64,000 nucleotides of DNA from Paraconiothyrium sp. Pb-2020 (Eukaryota; Ascomycota; Dothideomycetes; Pleosporales; Didymosphaeriaceae). Position 1 is the first letter of the stretch. Each line of letters opens with the position of its first letter. The stretch spans positions 3,348,001-3,412,000 of the forward strand of contig JAJUBI010000005.1 in assembly GCA_022419385.1 (NCBI GenBank). The letters run 5' to 3'. The notes under the pieces are model-generated. The model did no database searches, had not been told where the DNA came from, and saw nothing but the letters and a program-made list of their open reading frames with translations. The position numbers were made by a program, and so were the translations under genes. This document shows positions 11,391 to 22,139 of the stretch, piece after piece.

Positions 11391-13473
11391 TTACACAGTG
11401 CCCTTAGGCTTTGATCCTGGCGTTTGGGCGTTCCACCCGGCGATCTTCAAGACTGCCTCCTCTGTGCCGTACACACGCAGCGTGTTACCGAAAGTCTGCC
11501 AGAATTCTCGGTACCATGCAGGGATCATCTCCTTAGGTTTGCGTTGTTTCTGTTCGATTGGTACCCAGCCGCTTGTATCCGGCTCGTATACCTCGTCTTG
11601 CCATGAGTGCATAGTGTCGGAGTTGTCAACAGCGACTCCGCCCTGATCATCTTCCGAAGGTGATGATTGGTCATCGAGACTCAGCTGTTCGAAAGCATTG
11701 CGAGTCTGAAAGCGACTTTGTGCTAGCGAGGTGTTGTTAGACTTGCCCTTGCTACTTTTGGTCTTTTGCGTTTTCTTCTTTACGATTAGTATCTCTGATT
11801 GCGATGATTGCTGGCGATCTGGTGATGGCTGGGGTACTGGAAACTTATTGAACATTGGGGGCTTTATATGTCCATTTGCCTGCTCTACTGCAGTCTTTAC
11901 GCTTGCTTCCGAAGCGCCATCTGGCTTTTGACGGTCGGCATTCAATTTGGCTGAGAGGCGCAGGAGGATGGTTGCCGTCAGCAAACTGTCGTAGCCTGCT
12001 TCATGGAACATGGCTGCCTCATGGTACTTTGGGTGCTTGAGGTGTGTCGCTGTGACGGTAAGCATGATGATAGCCATAGAAGGCCATTGAATTTACCAAT
12101 GTCTGGAAGTGACTGATTCTCGAGGCTTTCAGCAATCTGTTGCAAGGTCGGAGACGCGTTCAGATCTCCCTCAGCGTGTGTTGCAAGATATTTCGTATCG
12201 ACAATTCTCGGAAATCTGTACGCATTAAGCGATTGGTCTCATTACTTTGATTCTAGTCTGCACAGGGCAAACAACGATGAGACAGAAGACTTTGAGCAAC
12301 CTTCTAGTAGGTACTTACATCTGATGAAGCGCCGAACAGAACCCGTTAAGTGTCTCTGGCAGATGGCCTACGAACGAGCGGTAGAAATATACGAGGTCTG
12401 TGAACATGTTGTGGCCTACTAATACAGGCTGATGTTTTCTGGAGCGATATCGTGAGCCCGATCGAATCTTTCCTTGACATCGGTCTTATCCTCAGCGATG
12501 ATCGGCGTGCTGGTGTATCTCCCAAAGTAATACGGATCTGCCTTATGTAGGTCACCATCAGCTGCGAGAGCTTCGAATACCCACCGGAAGCCCGTCTGTT
12601 TGGCGATTTGCTCCTTTACACGTTTTTTGATATGGCGTTTGTTCTCTTCGTCCCGCTGCTCGTCATAGACTATGATCCGGATGCATTCCTGCCTCCCGAT
12701 AGTGACGAGATCTGGAAATTCGGCTCGAACTAGCTGGTGGACCTGAAAAGCGTGATTAGTCTCGTCGGACAGCGTTGAGGTTGCCTGATCCAAAATCATT
12801 CACCTACTAAGCGTTTTTCGAATTGTGATATGGCCATATTCAAAGACGGATTAAGGAGTCCAGTATGCGTCGTGATCTCTAGTCTGTCATCATCCTTCGA
12901 TGTCTTCCACACGTTAATGGCCTCCCTAACACGCCTCACAAAGTCCAAAGACTGGACGTCTCCTGGCTTCAGCTGCATGTCCTCAACTTCGGGCTTCCTG
13001 TCCAGGCGTTCATTCATCCTTTGTTGAGCATCATGCGCTTCTTCCCGCGAAAGATACTGCACTCCTCGAGCAAAAGAAGCTCCTAGGTCGAAGCCATGAT
13101 TAAGTAGGAAGGTGGCAGCGCCGCTCTGTATGTGGATCTCACGCTCAATGTTGAGCTTGAAGTTCTCATTGAGCAGCGGGCTGAGGGATATGTTGTAGGG
13201 CTTCAGAACGTATTTGTTCTCGACATAGTCGAAGCGTGCACAAGTCAATCCAATTTGGAGGATGTGGTAGCGATCTGCAGCAATCCTAGTCTCCTGATAC
13301 CGATCCTCTAGCGTCTTCCTTCCCCTTCCCGGATGAGACTTCCAGGGCTGCTTTCCGGGTAGGCGTGACGGGATACCGGTGAATTCCAAGTCGAGCGACA
13401 CGAAATCAGCCTCTGAGATGCTGATTAATAGGCCCAGTAGCTCGTGAGGGTACGAGTCAGCATCGACGTCCAT
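11391..13473 (-). CDS. Poly(A)-specific ribonuclease PARN-like, CAF1/DEDD family
   Basis: A 3'-5' exonuclease that shortens poly(A) tails or trims the ends of small RNAs. The N-terminus (MDVDADSYPHELLGLL, then EADFVSLDLEFTGIPSRLPG) carries the first catalytic Asp-x-Glu of DEDD nucleases. It continues with YHILQIGLTCARFD, HGFDLGASFARGVQYL, PVLVGHNMFTDLVYFYRSF (next Asp region), FPRIVDTKYLATH and EAGYDSLLTATILLRL (last Asp). An R3H-like basic region sits between (QFEKRLVHQLVRAEFP). Four introns restore one frame: GTAGGT...TTTTCAG, a 95-nt intron GTATTA...CTCCAG with branch point CTCAC, GTAAGT...GTACAG and GTAAAT...CACAG. The C-terminal 180 residues are a low-complexity tail. The ATG at 13473 was chosen because the upstream frame contains no ATG. 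Confidence 0.85.
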
Positions 13474-14122
13474 GGCTGCCAAAACGGTACTGCGCTCGAA
13501 AAGGCACAGTACACTTTGTTGCTTTCGAGGTGGGCGATGCAGAGGACTGCGGAATATTTGCGGATCTTTGGGTTTTGGCAATGGAGTAGGTGGCGTTGTA
13601 GAGCAGGAAGTCTTGACGTGGGCAATTCGCTAACAAGTAGACCCAGAACGTTGCCTAGCGCAGGACCGTGAACGATTCAGTAAGAGACAGTCGTGGAGAG
13701 ACTCCACGAGACACGCGCCCTCTATTACAGCTGTAGCGATACTGGTCAGTCTCAATGGTTAGTGAGATCAGCACGAGCGGATCAAGACACTGGATTGCTC
13801 GTAGCCCCCCAAGCTGCGTTTGACAAGCGCAACAACCCCAAGCCAGAGTCTCAACTGCGCACGGTCAAACGACGACTGGAGCCTCATCGTGCGATGAAAG
13901 CCGTGGTGTTTGCAGCGTTGCGGCGTGTGGTGGTGGCTGGCGAGCGAGGAAGCGCCAAGGCTGGGGCATCGCGACGCCCGAACCTCGGCTGCCGGCCCGT
14001 TGAGCTTTCACATTCCGCTGGCAGGCGGTCAACAACACCTCAGGACACCTCAGACATGGCTCGTCTAGCCGTCGCTGCCTCGTCCCAGTAGCTTCACCAC
14101 CATCGACACTCCTCCCGCCGCC
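13474..14122. promoter_or_regulatory. Divergent promoter region between PARN and the Pex26-like gene
   Basis: A 650-bp bidirectional spacer. A 132-residue plus-strand frame (13693-14091) ends just before the Pex26-like start and shows no conserved feature, so I treat it as leader sequence. Confidence 0.5.
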
Positions 14123-15460
14123 ATGGCTGCCATGTACGAGGACCTGGGCAGCTCGCGCACGCTTGGGGCCTCGGTCTCGTCACTGTCCTCGTCTCGGCAA
14201 CACTCGCAGCACATTGCCAAAGCCTACCGCCAGGCCGCTCAGCTGTTCCTCACGCGTCGCCTGCCCGAGGCGCTGTCCACGATCGAACCCATCGTCACTC
14301 CTCCCGCCCAAGACGACGTCAATGGCACCCATGACGGCGACCTGTCCGGCTATGCGCCCATAGCAACCGCGTCGCGGGGCACGCGGGTCAAGGTGTGGAG
14401 CTTCTACCTTACCTTCCTCAATGCCGTTGTCGAGCTGGGTGCTGAGGAGGGCAAGCTGGCATTTGGCAGCACGAGATGGAAGCAATTGGTCTCCAAATGC
14501 CGCGATGGCAGCGTGTGGGACGATGTTGCGCGCGATGGTTACGCTGGCGTAGAGGGCGATGTGGACGCTGAGGTTGTCGTCAACTTGTGCGTTCTCCCTC
14601 CGACCTTGACAGCTCGTCTAACAGATCGCAGGGCAACTCTACTACTCACACATTCACCGTCCCAGCGGCTGAACCAACACAAGCTGGAGACATATCTTTC
14701 GGCCTCGGCTAACCCTACCTTTGACATATCCTCACACATGTCCTCCTCTGCATACCTCCAGCGCCGCCCCAGCCAGCAGAACAATGGCACAAATACACCA
14801 CGGGACCTCAACACCCGGTTGAAGCTCCTTGAGCTGTACACTCTCCATATACTCCCGCGCAATGACGAGTGGGATTACGCCCGAGAATTCATATCCATGT
14901 CCGAAGTGCTCGACGACGAGCGCAAGGAAGCTTTCTTGCTTGCTCTTCACTCGCTCAAGGAAGAGAAGGAAGACGCAGAGAAGCGCGAAGAGCGCTTACG
15001 TCAACAGCAACAAGAGCAGTTAGAGCAACGGAGAAAGGAAACTGAGGTTCGCCGACTGGAACAGTCTCGGGCAGAAGACGAGCGAAGGAAACGCGAAGAA
15101 GAAAACAGGCGGCAGCCCAGAGGCTCTGACGAAATGTACCGAAGGCCCAACGCCCCTCGCGAAGCACCTTCCACGTCATCGCGAGCATCCCGACCAGCCA
15201 AGAAAGCGGTCAGTCCACCACCCGGCCTATATCACCGCGCAACTGCCCTATTGTCGTCGATGCAGACTATGATTGCGAACACCGCGCACTCGATGACCGC
15301 GAACCCCATGGCGTTCTTCCGTTCTCTACTCTTTCTTCTTGCTTTTGCTCTGGCGTTTGGTCGAAGGGACCTTCGGGAGCGCATCATGCGCATTTTGCGA
15401 AATGGGCTGGACAAGGTTCGCCGCACCGTGGGAATGGGCGTTAAGGTCTCGTATATTTGA
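14123..15460 (+). CDS. pex26: Pex26-like peroxin (tail-anchored peroxisomal membrane protein)
   Basis: Filamentous-fungal Pex26 is the membrane anchor that recruits the Pex1/Pex6 AAA complex to peroxisomes for receptor recycling. The 430-residue product starts MAAMYEDLGSSRTLG. It has a helical N-terminal domain (HIAKAYRQAAQLFLTRRLPE, ALSTIEPIV), a region WDYAREFISMSEVLDDERKE and a long charged coiled coil rich in Glu, Arg and Gln. Near the C-terminus is one hydrophobic segment (AFFRSLLFLLAFALAF) flanked by RRDLRERI, as in tail-anchored proteins. A 45-nt intron (14587-14631, GTGCGT...ATCGCAG) is inferred because removing it gives NLATLLLTHSPSQR; it is a multiple of three without a stop. The family call comes from remembered fungal Pex26 sequences, so it is moderate. 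Confidence 0.65.
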   Translation: MAAMYEDLGSSRTLGASVSSLSSSRQHSQHIAKAYRQAAQLFLTRRLPEALSTIEPIVTPPAQDDVNGTHDGDLSGYAPIATASRGTRVKVWSFYLTFLNAVVELGAEEGKLAFGSTRWKQLVSKCRDGSVWDDVARDGYAGVEGDVDAEVVVNLCVLPPTLTARLTDRRATLLLTHSPSQRLNQHKLETYLSASANPTFDISSHMSSSAYLQRRPSQQNNGTNTPRDLNTRLKLLELYTLHILPRNDEWDYAREFISMSEVLDDERKEAFLLALHSLKEEKEDAEKREERLRQQQQEQLEQRRKETEVRRLEQSRAEDERRKREEENRRQPRGSDEMYRRPNAPREAPSTSSRASRPAKKAVSPPPGLYHRATALLSSMQTMIANTAHSMTANPMAFFRSLLFLLAFALAFGRRDLRERIMRILRNGLDKVRRTVGMGVKVSYI

Positions 15461-16217
15461 TGATTTACTGCGATGAAGGCAATCCCCTTCTTGTACCATA
15501 ACTAGAAGCTTGAGTCACGGCTTAAGGAGCTGGCTTATTCTGCATAATATCGATTACTAAAGTACTCTGCCTTCTATATCACCCTTATTACAATCGTGGC
15601 GTATAGTCTCACTCCGCCCATTAATTTGGTCATCATGGGTAAACGGGCCATCACAGGGATGATCGATACAAGGCAAAGGATCAGTGAGAAGCCTGCAGGA
15701 GGGAGAGGAGGATCGGACCCGCAACCTCGCCAGTGTCGCCAAGCTCGTGCAAAGTTGTACAAGAGGTGTCGTGAGATCACGAACCTTTGCACGACGGACG
15801 AGGCGAGGCAGACAGTGTCGCGCTGAAGGGTCATTTTGCGGCGCGGAGTATAGTGGAGAGTTGAGTGGTAAGTAGCGCGATGCACCGTGCCGGGCGAAGA
15901 GGGCGAGGAATCTGAGGTGGGTTCAAGGCAACGAGTTACTAGGTTGGGAGAAAGACCTGAGGTTTGTGGAGTCTTTAGTGTTGATGCTTGACGAAGGAAT
16001 AGAGGACTGTCCACGGGGACGTAGCCCAAGTCATCGTCGAAGTTGCAGAGGATTTTTAACAACAGTGTGCACACAAAAATGATAATAAGATCCTATATCT
16101 AAAAATGGTAACACGCTAACAATCAAGACACTGTACAAAAACACTTTGGTCAAACGCCGTCCAACCCCGTTACGCATCCCAAGAGGCCACTCCATCACAA
16201 AATTCCATGCACTATGT
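15461..16217. other. Convergent intergenic region
   Basis: Holds the 3' ends of the Pex26-like and carboxylesterase genes. A 166-residue minus-strand frame (15574-16074) has no recognisable domain. A nested inverted repeat at 15746-15793 is listed separately. Confidence 0.5.
15746..15793. repeat. Nested inverted repeat (hairpin candidate)
   Basis: CGTGCAAAG at the left end is the exact reverse complement of CTTTGCACG at the right end. Inside lies a second palindrome, CGTGA-GA-TCACG. The element sits between two convergent genes. It could be a fold in a 3' UTR or chance. Confidence 0.5.
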
Positions 16218-18179
16218 TCATTTGTTGATCCTCTTCATCCTTGCCCCATCCCTCCACCACTTGCACTCCTTCATCCTGATGCCTTTCCTCTCCTCTTCCA
16301 TCACGACGCCGCCCCTCTCTGTATTTCCTACGGCTAATTGCCCACTCCCTTCGTGCCAATAGCGATCCCACTGCGGCGCCTTTGCAATCTTGTGCGTATT
16401 CGGATTCCCGCTGACAACAAAACTTGCGTAGTAACTGTGATATATATCCGCAATCTCAGGGAACTGCGTGTTGCGGTGTCCGTTGAAATACCCGTGATCA
16501 GACGCATGCGGGACGCCCATATGCGGCGCGGCGCCATTGGGAGTGTTAAAGCGCGCTTTATATACGGGCGCTCCGGCGGCGGCGAGTCGATGGGCGGTTT
16601 CTTGCACGGGGCAGATGTACGAGTAGTCGCCGTAGGCGGCGCTTATGCGTTCGAACTGTGTACTCACGAATTTACCTACGTGGTCTGCGTACGGCCCTTC
16701 GCCGTTACTTGGGTCGGGGTAGAGTGCTTCGAGCTCGGCGAGGTCTTTTCTGGTGAGGCCGGGCAGAAGGTTCGCCATGAAGTTCACAAATTGCGTGTTG
16801 GATTGGAGATCTTTGGGCGCGAACATCTTGCCCTCATCTGTGACGGCGGATATGAGAAGAGGGATTTTGTAGAAGGTGCCATCGAGCCCGGATTGAGAGC
16901 CTGATTTCTCTAGGAGGGGACCCGGGTGGCTGGGCTGCCATGGCCAGGTGATGTTGTAGTTTGATGATGTATATATCTTTCCTGACGCCAAGCGCAATTT
17001 GCGCATCGGGACATTGCGGAGACATTCGAGGGTTTCGGCATTGGTGCTGTTGACCTTGTTGGGGCATCGAATGTAGGTCATGAACTCATCATAATAGCGC
17101 TCGTTGAGTGCGTACGAAGGTCCGGGGAATCCTCGTGCAGTTGGTGCCCCGGAAGCAATAATGGCCTGGCTGAAGAGCTTCTTGCCTTTTGTGTCACCGT
17201 AGTCGTGGAAGAGATGAAGACCAACTGCATGCGCTCCTGCGCTCTGACCCCCTATCGTGACACGGTCCGGATCGCCCCCGAAATCCGCTAAGTATCTTTG
17301 CAGAAATTCGAGTAGTTGCCTCTGATCTCGCATCCCTAGGTTCAGCAAGCCCTCCTCTTCGAACAGCTTGCTTGGCAAGCTCCCAAGGGCGCCCAACCGG
17401 TATTGTGCCGTCACTACCATGAGTGGTTCTTTACTTTTCGAAACGAACGTCGCGCCATCCAAAGCTTTGCCATCCCCAACCACAAAAGAGCCCCCATGGA
17501 AGAAGACAAAGACCGGCAGCTTCTGGTCGAATGCAATACCTTGCGGTCGGAACACATTGAACGTCAAGCAAGCCTCTGAATGGTGCTGCGTATTCCAACC
17601 CCAGTTCTGCATACATGCTTTCCCGTACCGAGTGGCGTTCCTCGTCTCGTTGAATTCCTTGGGCCAATCTGGTACGGCAAATCGTGTCCTGCCAACAGGC
17701 TGTGTCGAGTACTCGATGCCCAACCATGCATTGATGGGATCGTCGAAGGCGATGTTTTTCCTATTCTTGACGACTTTCGTTCCTTTGAAGTTTCCATACC
17801 CGGGTAGCTTGACGACGAGCGATTCATCCGGAAGTCGCAAAGTAGGGTCGGCTTTCCGCTTGGCAGGCGCCAGGTAGCTCCCAAACAAGGCCAGCACGGC
17901 CGTAATGAAGGTCCCTATGAGTATCCGCCGTCGGTTCCTGACCCAAAAACTCCGTCTTCTGTAAGTGAAGTTCTTCATTCGCGGGGTGGCCGGCTCGTCT
18001 AAAGGCAGCAACGGTGCAGAAGACGACGTCGAGGCCGCAAAGTCTAGCGTAGGCGTCTCTCGACCATCGTCCTCTTCCCCAAGCAAAGGCGTGGCCGCCC
18101 TAGGCGCCATATCGTCAGGCTGAGGTGTATTCAGGCCGGATTTTCTCCTGTACAAAGAGGGAGATCGAGACGAAGACAT
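16218..18179 (-). CDS. Membrane-anchored type B carboxylesterase (cholinesterase-like)
   Basis: An alpha/beta-hydrolase of 653 residues. The first 85 residues are a polar tail rich in Ser, Pro and acidic residues ending in a basic patch (FTYRRRSFWVRNRRRI). A single hydrophobic segment at about residues 86-103 (ILIGTFITAVLALFGSYL) follows, which suggests a type II membrane protein with the catalytic domain in the lumen or outside. The nucleophile elbow GGQSAGAH places Ser at residue 313. FVFFHGGSFVVG is the oxyanion-hole region, LGIEYSTQPVGRTRF is family-typical and GVPHASDHGYF probably holds the catalytic His. It appears to be intronless. The frame extends upstream only by a TTG codon, so the ATG at 18179 was used. 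The substrate cannot be told from sequence. Confidence 0.85.
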   Translation of the reverse strand: MSSSRSPSLYRRKSGLNTPQPDDMAPRAATPLLGEEDDGRETPTLDFAASTSSSAPLLPLDEPATPRMKNFTYRRRSFWVRNRRRILIGTFITAVLALFGSYLAPAKRKADPTLRLPDESLVVKLPGYGNFKGTKVVKNRKNIAFDDPINAWLGIEYSTQPVGRTRFAVPDWPKEFNETRNATRYGKACMQNWGWNTQHHSEACLTFNVFRPQGIAFDQKLPVFVFFHGGSFVVGDGKALDGATFVSKSKEPLMVVTAQYRLGALGSLPSKLFEEEGLLNLGMRDQRQLLEFLQRYLADFGGDPDRVTIGGQSAGAHAVGLHLFHDYGDTKGKKLFSQAIIASGAPTARGFPGPSYALNERYYDEFMTYIRCPNKVNSTNAETLECLRNVPMRKLRLASGKIYTSSNYNITWPWQPSHPGPLLEKSGSQSGLDGTFYKIPLLISAVTDEGKMFAPKDLQSNTQFVNFMANLLPGLTRKDLAELEALYPDPSNGEGPYADHVGKFVSTQFERISAAYGDYSYICPVQETAHRLAAAGAPVYKARFNTPNGAAPHMGVPHASDHGYFNGHRNTQFPEIADIYHSYYASFVVSGNPNTHKIAKAPQWDRYWHEGSGQLAVGNTERGGVVMEEERKGIRMKECKWWRDGARMKRINK

Positions 18180-18815
18180 GGCGCAATTGCCTGAAAGGAA
18201 TGGCGGAATGGAAACGGAAGTTGGCGTCAATACGTTTCAGCTAAGCCGCCAGGCTGTCAGCGCTTAGCTCCTCTTGGCAAAGGCTTAGCAAAAGCTTGAC
18301 TTGTGGTTTCCGGACGTCTGGACGGGTCTGTTGAAGGTCCGTGCTGCACGCAATGTAGGCGACTCTGGTCCAATCGGGCGCTGGGCGAAGATTGGCTTCC
18401 TGCAGCAGGATGTGGCTGGCGTAGATTAAGGGGCGTAGTGAGCGACGTGAGGATGGGAGGGTCCAGCATGCTAAGAGCAGTGCGACTGTCAGCGTTACTT
18501 TTGTGAGGTGCAAGAGGCGCGAAGTGGGGCTCGTCAATCGATCCTACCATCTCCACATGACGCGTTTCGGGCTGGGGTTCTCCACCCAAGGTGAATGTCA
18601 CCGTTTGGCTTGTGCCAGGGCAACGATATACAGAAACAACGTTTCATTAACACGCACAACCCCTTGTTACTCGTCCACCCTCAAATGCTGTGGAGCCTGG
18701 TTTGCCATTCACGTTCCCAAGCCCTCCACTTCCAAGGTCGACTTGATTAATTCCGACCTTTTGGATGGGGCTCACTACTTCCGACCCGAATTTGTCTGCG
18801 CGGCTTCAACCTCTC
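18180..18815. other. Intergenic, no supported gene
   Basis: Upstream region of the carboxylesterase and 3' end of the next minus-strand gene. Frames of 98 and 114 residues on the minus strand have no family features. Confidence 0.5.
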
Positions 18816-19544
18816 TCACCTGCCGTCTTTCAACTCCTCGTCAACCGCATCCGCCAGGTCGGACAGCTGGTCAAATTTCCAGTTGAACACAGGGTCATCT
18901 CGGTTCCCCAGGATGGCACCCGGCCGATAAATCCATGCGCTTGTGATGCCCATGTCCTTACACGGATGATGGTCGTGGAACTGGCTCTGCGCAGTCTGTA
19001 GCACCTCGTGCTTCTCCACGCTAAACTTCTCCCTCACCGTCTTCAACATGTGCTCGAAATTTTTGGGATCGGGCTTGTAGCTGCCGATATCTTCAGCCGT
19101 GAGCACCAAGTCCCACTCGAAGCCATCGAGAGAATTCGCATTGTTCGCTCCGAATGATACATTATCTACGTTCGACAGCACCACCATCTTGTACGTTTTC
19201 TTCAATCGTCGCAAAGCTGAAACACTGTCTTTGAACGCCGGCCAGGTGCCTACACTGGCTCCAAATGCTTTACTCTCTTCGGCCGTAGGCTCAGGTAGAC
19301 CGAGCTCCTTACAGATCTGAGGGTGGCATGTGGCGAGTAAATCCGAGTACTTCTTGCGGGGGTTCTTGATCTGCTCATCCTTGAATAACGGCTGAGAGAT
19401 CTTGAGTATGTACTTGGGGTCCATCTCCGTTTGACCCGCTTTCTCGAGCACGGGCTGTAGGTTTTGCAAAACACCTCGCTCGTAGTCGATGAGAGTGCCG
19501 TAGACATCGAAGGAGAGAAGTTTGAAATCGGTGAGCTTGGACAT
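18816..19544 (-). CDS. HAD-superfamily hydrolase, type II haloacid dehalogenase-like
   Basis: A 242-residue single-exon protein. The N-terminal motif KLLSFDVYGTLIDYE contains the nucleophile Asp (residue 13) in the D-x-Y-G-T form used by L-2-haloacid dehalogenases. MVVLSNVDN is motif II, and SYKPDPKNFEH contains the motif III Lys. QTAQSQFHDHHPCKDMGI with TSAWIYRPG forms the C-terminal signature. Members hydrolyse 2-haloacids or related small phosphate-free substrates; many fungal members have unknown substrates. The acidic loop usually forming motif IV is hard to place here. The frame continues 33 residues upstream and looks like a mitochondrial presequence, but it begins at TTG with no ATG, so the ATG at 19544 is used. 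Confidence 0.85.
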   Translation of the reverse strand: MSKLTDFKLLSFDVYGTLIDYERGVLQNLQPVLEKAGQTEMDPKYILKISQPLFKDEQIKNPRKKYSDLLATCHPQICKELGLPEPTAEESKAFGASVGTWPAFKDSVSALRRLKKTYKMVVLSNVDNVSFGANNANSLDGFEWDLVLTAEDIGSYKPDPKNFEHMLKTVREKFSVEKHEVLQTAQSQFHDHHPCKDMGITSAWIYRPGAILGNRDDPVFNWKFDQLSDLADAVDEELKDGR

Positions 19545-20070
19545 GATGCTTGTCGGGTACAGTGGTCTTGATTGGGCCAGTCGTGGTGCACTGAACAGTC
19601 TGCGAGAGATTTTCGAGGATATAATTTTCCTGAATCCAGACAATCAGAATACCTTTTATTCCTCCTGAATATGCAGCTGTCTACACACTGCGGGGTCCGG
19701 ACAAAGCGTCGTTTTCCTCATGTGGTAACAGCCCCACTCTTACCAAGGATTACCAGATGACGTAGCGTATACGCGCCCTATTGTCAACACTACATCTGCT
19801 TTCTGTCCGGGGGCTCTCGAGGAATAGGCGCTGCTTTTGCAATAATTAGTAAGATGATGTTTCGTGACGCTGTTTAGACATACGCAGCATCCGCTTCGGA
19901 TTTTCCGGCGGAAAAGAGCGCTTCTTTGCTAGGGCGCAGTCACGCCCTGTTGTACATGTCGCTACAATCAACGATAGTAGAATGAACTTCCTCTTGAAGC
20001 AAACAATAGGGCGTGTAAACATGTAAATGTGTCATCGATCATTACAAAGCTAGTCCCAAATCACAGATAT
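19545..20070. other. Intergenic, no supported gene
   Basis: Spacer between two minus-strand enzymes. I see no coding, RNA or repeat signal. Confidence 0.5.
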
Positions 20071-21105
20071 CTACATTGTATAGGCCAAGTTCCCGATCTT
20101 GCTCTCCAGTATCTCCTTCGTGGGCTTCCACAGGTTTGTAGACAGGGTCTCGTCTTTCGCCTGACTTGATGGGTCTGTCGGCTTGCGGTCAGGTACGATA
20201 TATGCTCCTTGAATCTGCTCAGTCACAATATCGGGACTCGTCGTAGCGAACAGCGCCGGGCGACATCCCTTGTCCACAGGGTCGCCCAGCAACGGACGCA
20301 CAGCCCTGACGCCAATCTTGCCGATGATGCCGTAGGCCTCCTCAGCTTGAAATTGCTGGTCGGTCTTGATACCACCAGGATGTGTAGAGTTGATCCAGGG
20401 TAGACCTTCAGCCTTGGTGACTGTGCCAAATTGACCCGCTTTTATGCGCTTCAGTAGTTGATGGGAGAGGAGGATCTGCGCGAGCTTGGTGCGGTTGTAA
20501 AGGTATGTTGCACCGATATCGGTATTGATCTCGTCGATCGACTCAAACTTGATAGAAGATGGTGCTGCGCGGTGTAGGTCTGACGACTGAGACACGATGC
20601 GGGAGTCCTTCGTCTGCCGCAGCACCGGCAACAAGGTCAATATGATGTGCGCTTGCGCAAAGACATTGACCTGCATGTGTGTGTCCAGTTCGTCCTCAGA
20701 TTCGTTGTATGGGCCAACGCCTAACCCCGCGTTGCAGACTAGGCCATCCAGCCTAGTAAGCTCTTTTGCTAGGTTGCGCGCTGTCTCGTCGGTTTGTTTG
20801 AGGGACTCGAGATTGCATTTCCGCCATTCGACCTTGTTAGCGTCGCCCCATCTCTTTGCAAGCTCTTGTTGAGCTTCCTCAGCGTGTTCGTCTTTATTAG
20901 AGAGGAGATAGATCTTCTCCGGGTTGTGTTGGAGGAGATGCGCGACGATGCCAAAGCCGATACCTGCGGATCCACCTATCACTACATAGACCTAAAAGAT
21001 ATATTAGAAGCACATATGCAATGTGAAAAGCAGTCGGCCTACTTTGCCGCTCAAGTCTGGGATGTCTGTGTTCGGGTTGAACTTGTTGTCAGTCAATGCA
21101 ACCAT
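20071..21105 (-). CDS. Short-chain dehydrogenase/reductase
   Basis: A two-exon NAD(P)-dependent oxidoreductase of the classical or extended SDR type. Exon 1 encodes MVALTDNKFNPNTDIPDLSG and splices (GTAGGC...TTTTAG) to VYVVIGGSAGIGFGIVAHLL, which holds the glycine-rich cofactor loop G-x3-G-x-G. DGLVCNAGLGVGP is the NAG motif, SRIVSQSSDLHR carries the catalytic Ser and YLYNRTKLAQ the catalytic Tyr-x3-Lys. The C-terminus (NSTHPGGIKTD, VRPLLGDPVDKGCRPALFAT) resembles retinol-dehydrogenase/WW-domain oxidoreductase-like SDRs common in fungi. The substrate is unknown. It faces a divergently transcribed seven-helix receptor-like gene about 1 kb away. Confidence 0.88.
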
Positions 21106-22139
21106 TTTAGTCGATTTGGTGGAAGAGTGGCTGGTTGAATGACAAAGATGGGTTTGCTAAGGTCACTTAAGCCACTGTCAGCGCTGCATACACCCCGCGT
21201 CTCTAGACAGGCCAGCAGGCATATGATGTGGTCTTGTCATGTCGTCATAATGATTTGAGGGCGGTGGCTCTCCGCGCGTGCAGCTGTTTCCACACGAGCG
21301 AGCACTGACCCAGAGAGACCAAATCGAGCATATTATGACGGTCTGTACATAGCGTCCGAATTCACAATAATACAGCGAAGTCTGTTGGCGAGATGGCTGG
21401 GATCGAGCTCAGGCCAAGCGTTCTTCGGGGGAGGGTTCTGCCGAGCCGAAAACTGGTGGCTGCTGTTGCTGTTGGCACCTGGATCCTGCAAGTCGATGCT
21501 TTTAAAGTCTTAACGTCAGCTCACCGTGTCGCCGTCGATATATACCCAAGATTATGACGCGCTCAGTTCCGTCTTCGTGCCGCAGCTAAACTAGAGCATT
21601 TCTTCCGTTATTGGAATCTTCCGTAGGTGGGAGGCTCGTTCGCTGGCCCCCAAACCCTCGTTGACCATTGGTCTCAAATACTGCAAATCATGCATTCACA
21701 ATACACGTAGTAGGCTCTATCCCCGAACTTTACTACTTTGGGCCCGTGTGAGGCATACATAGCACGCGTCGAGCTGGATCCCTGACATACATGAGAAAAG
21801 CCTGCCAACCCCAGGCCTGTCAATCCAGCATCCTTCTTTCCATGGCAATTGATAGACAGTATCACCCTGAGCATGAAAACGCATCTTGAGGGGCCAGGGC
21901 ATCTCCACAGGGGTCGGCGTTTAAACCTTGGGTGTGTGATATATATCGACCTATCAGACCAACTGCAGTGGGAGGCATTGGGCCAGCGCGCATGCAAGGC
22001 TGTGTAAGGCTGCCTTGATATTGGGCGCCTCTTTCTAGTGATTACTTGGTTTCCCCTCTAAAAGAGTCATAGACATTGCGACCTAGACCCGCAACGCGGC
22101 TGCTCCCTTGCCGTCTCTAGGTGTCATTCCGATCCTGCA
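21106..22139. promoter_or_regulatory. Divergent promoter region, no supported gene
   Basis: About 1 kb between the SDR and the rhodopsin-like gene. A 107-residue minus-strand frame (21674-21997) begins at TTG and lacks motifs. Confidence 0.5.

Noticed and set aside
12380..12560. Apparent frameshift in the PARN gene
   Set aside because: A 95-nt intron (GTATTA...CTCCAG, branch point CTCAC) removes the stop and joins KADP to KHQPVLVGHN in frame.
15574..16074. 166-residue minus-strand frame
   Set aside because: No conserved features; it sits in the 3' region between convergent genes.
19545..19643. Mitochondrial-presequence-like extension of the HAD hydrolase
   Set aside because: The frame begins at TTG and contains no ATG before MSKLTDF; no upstream exon could be found.
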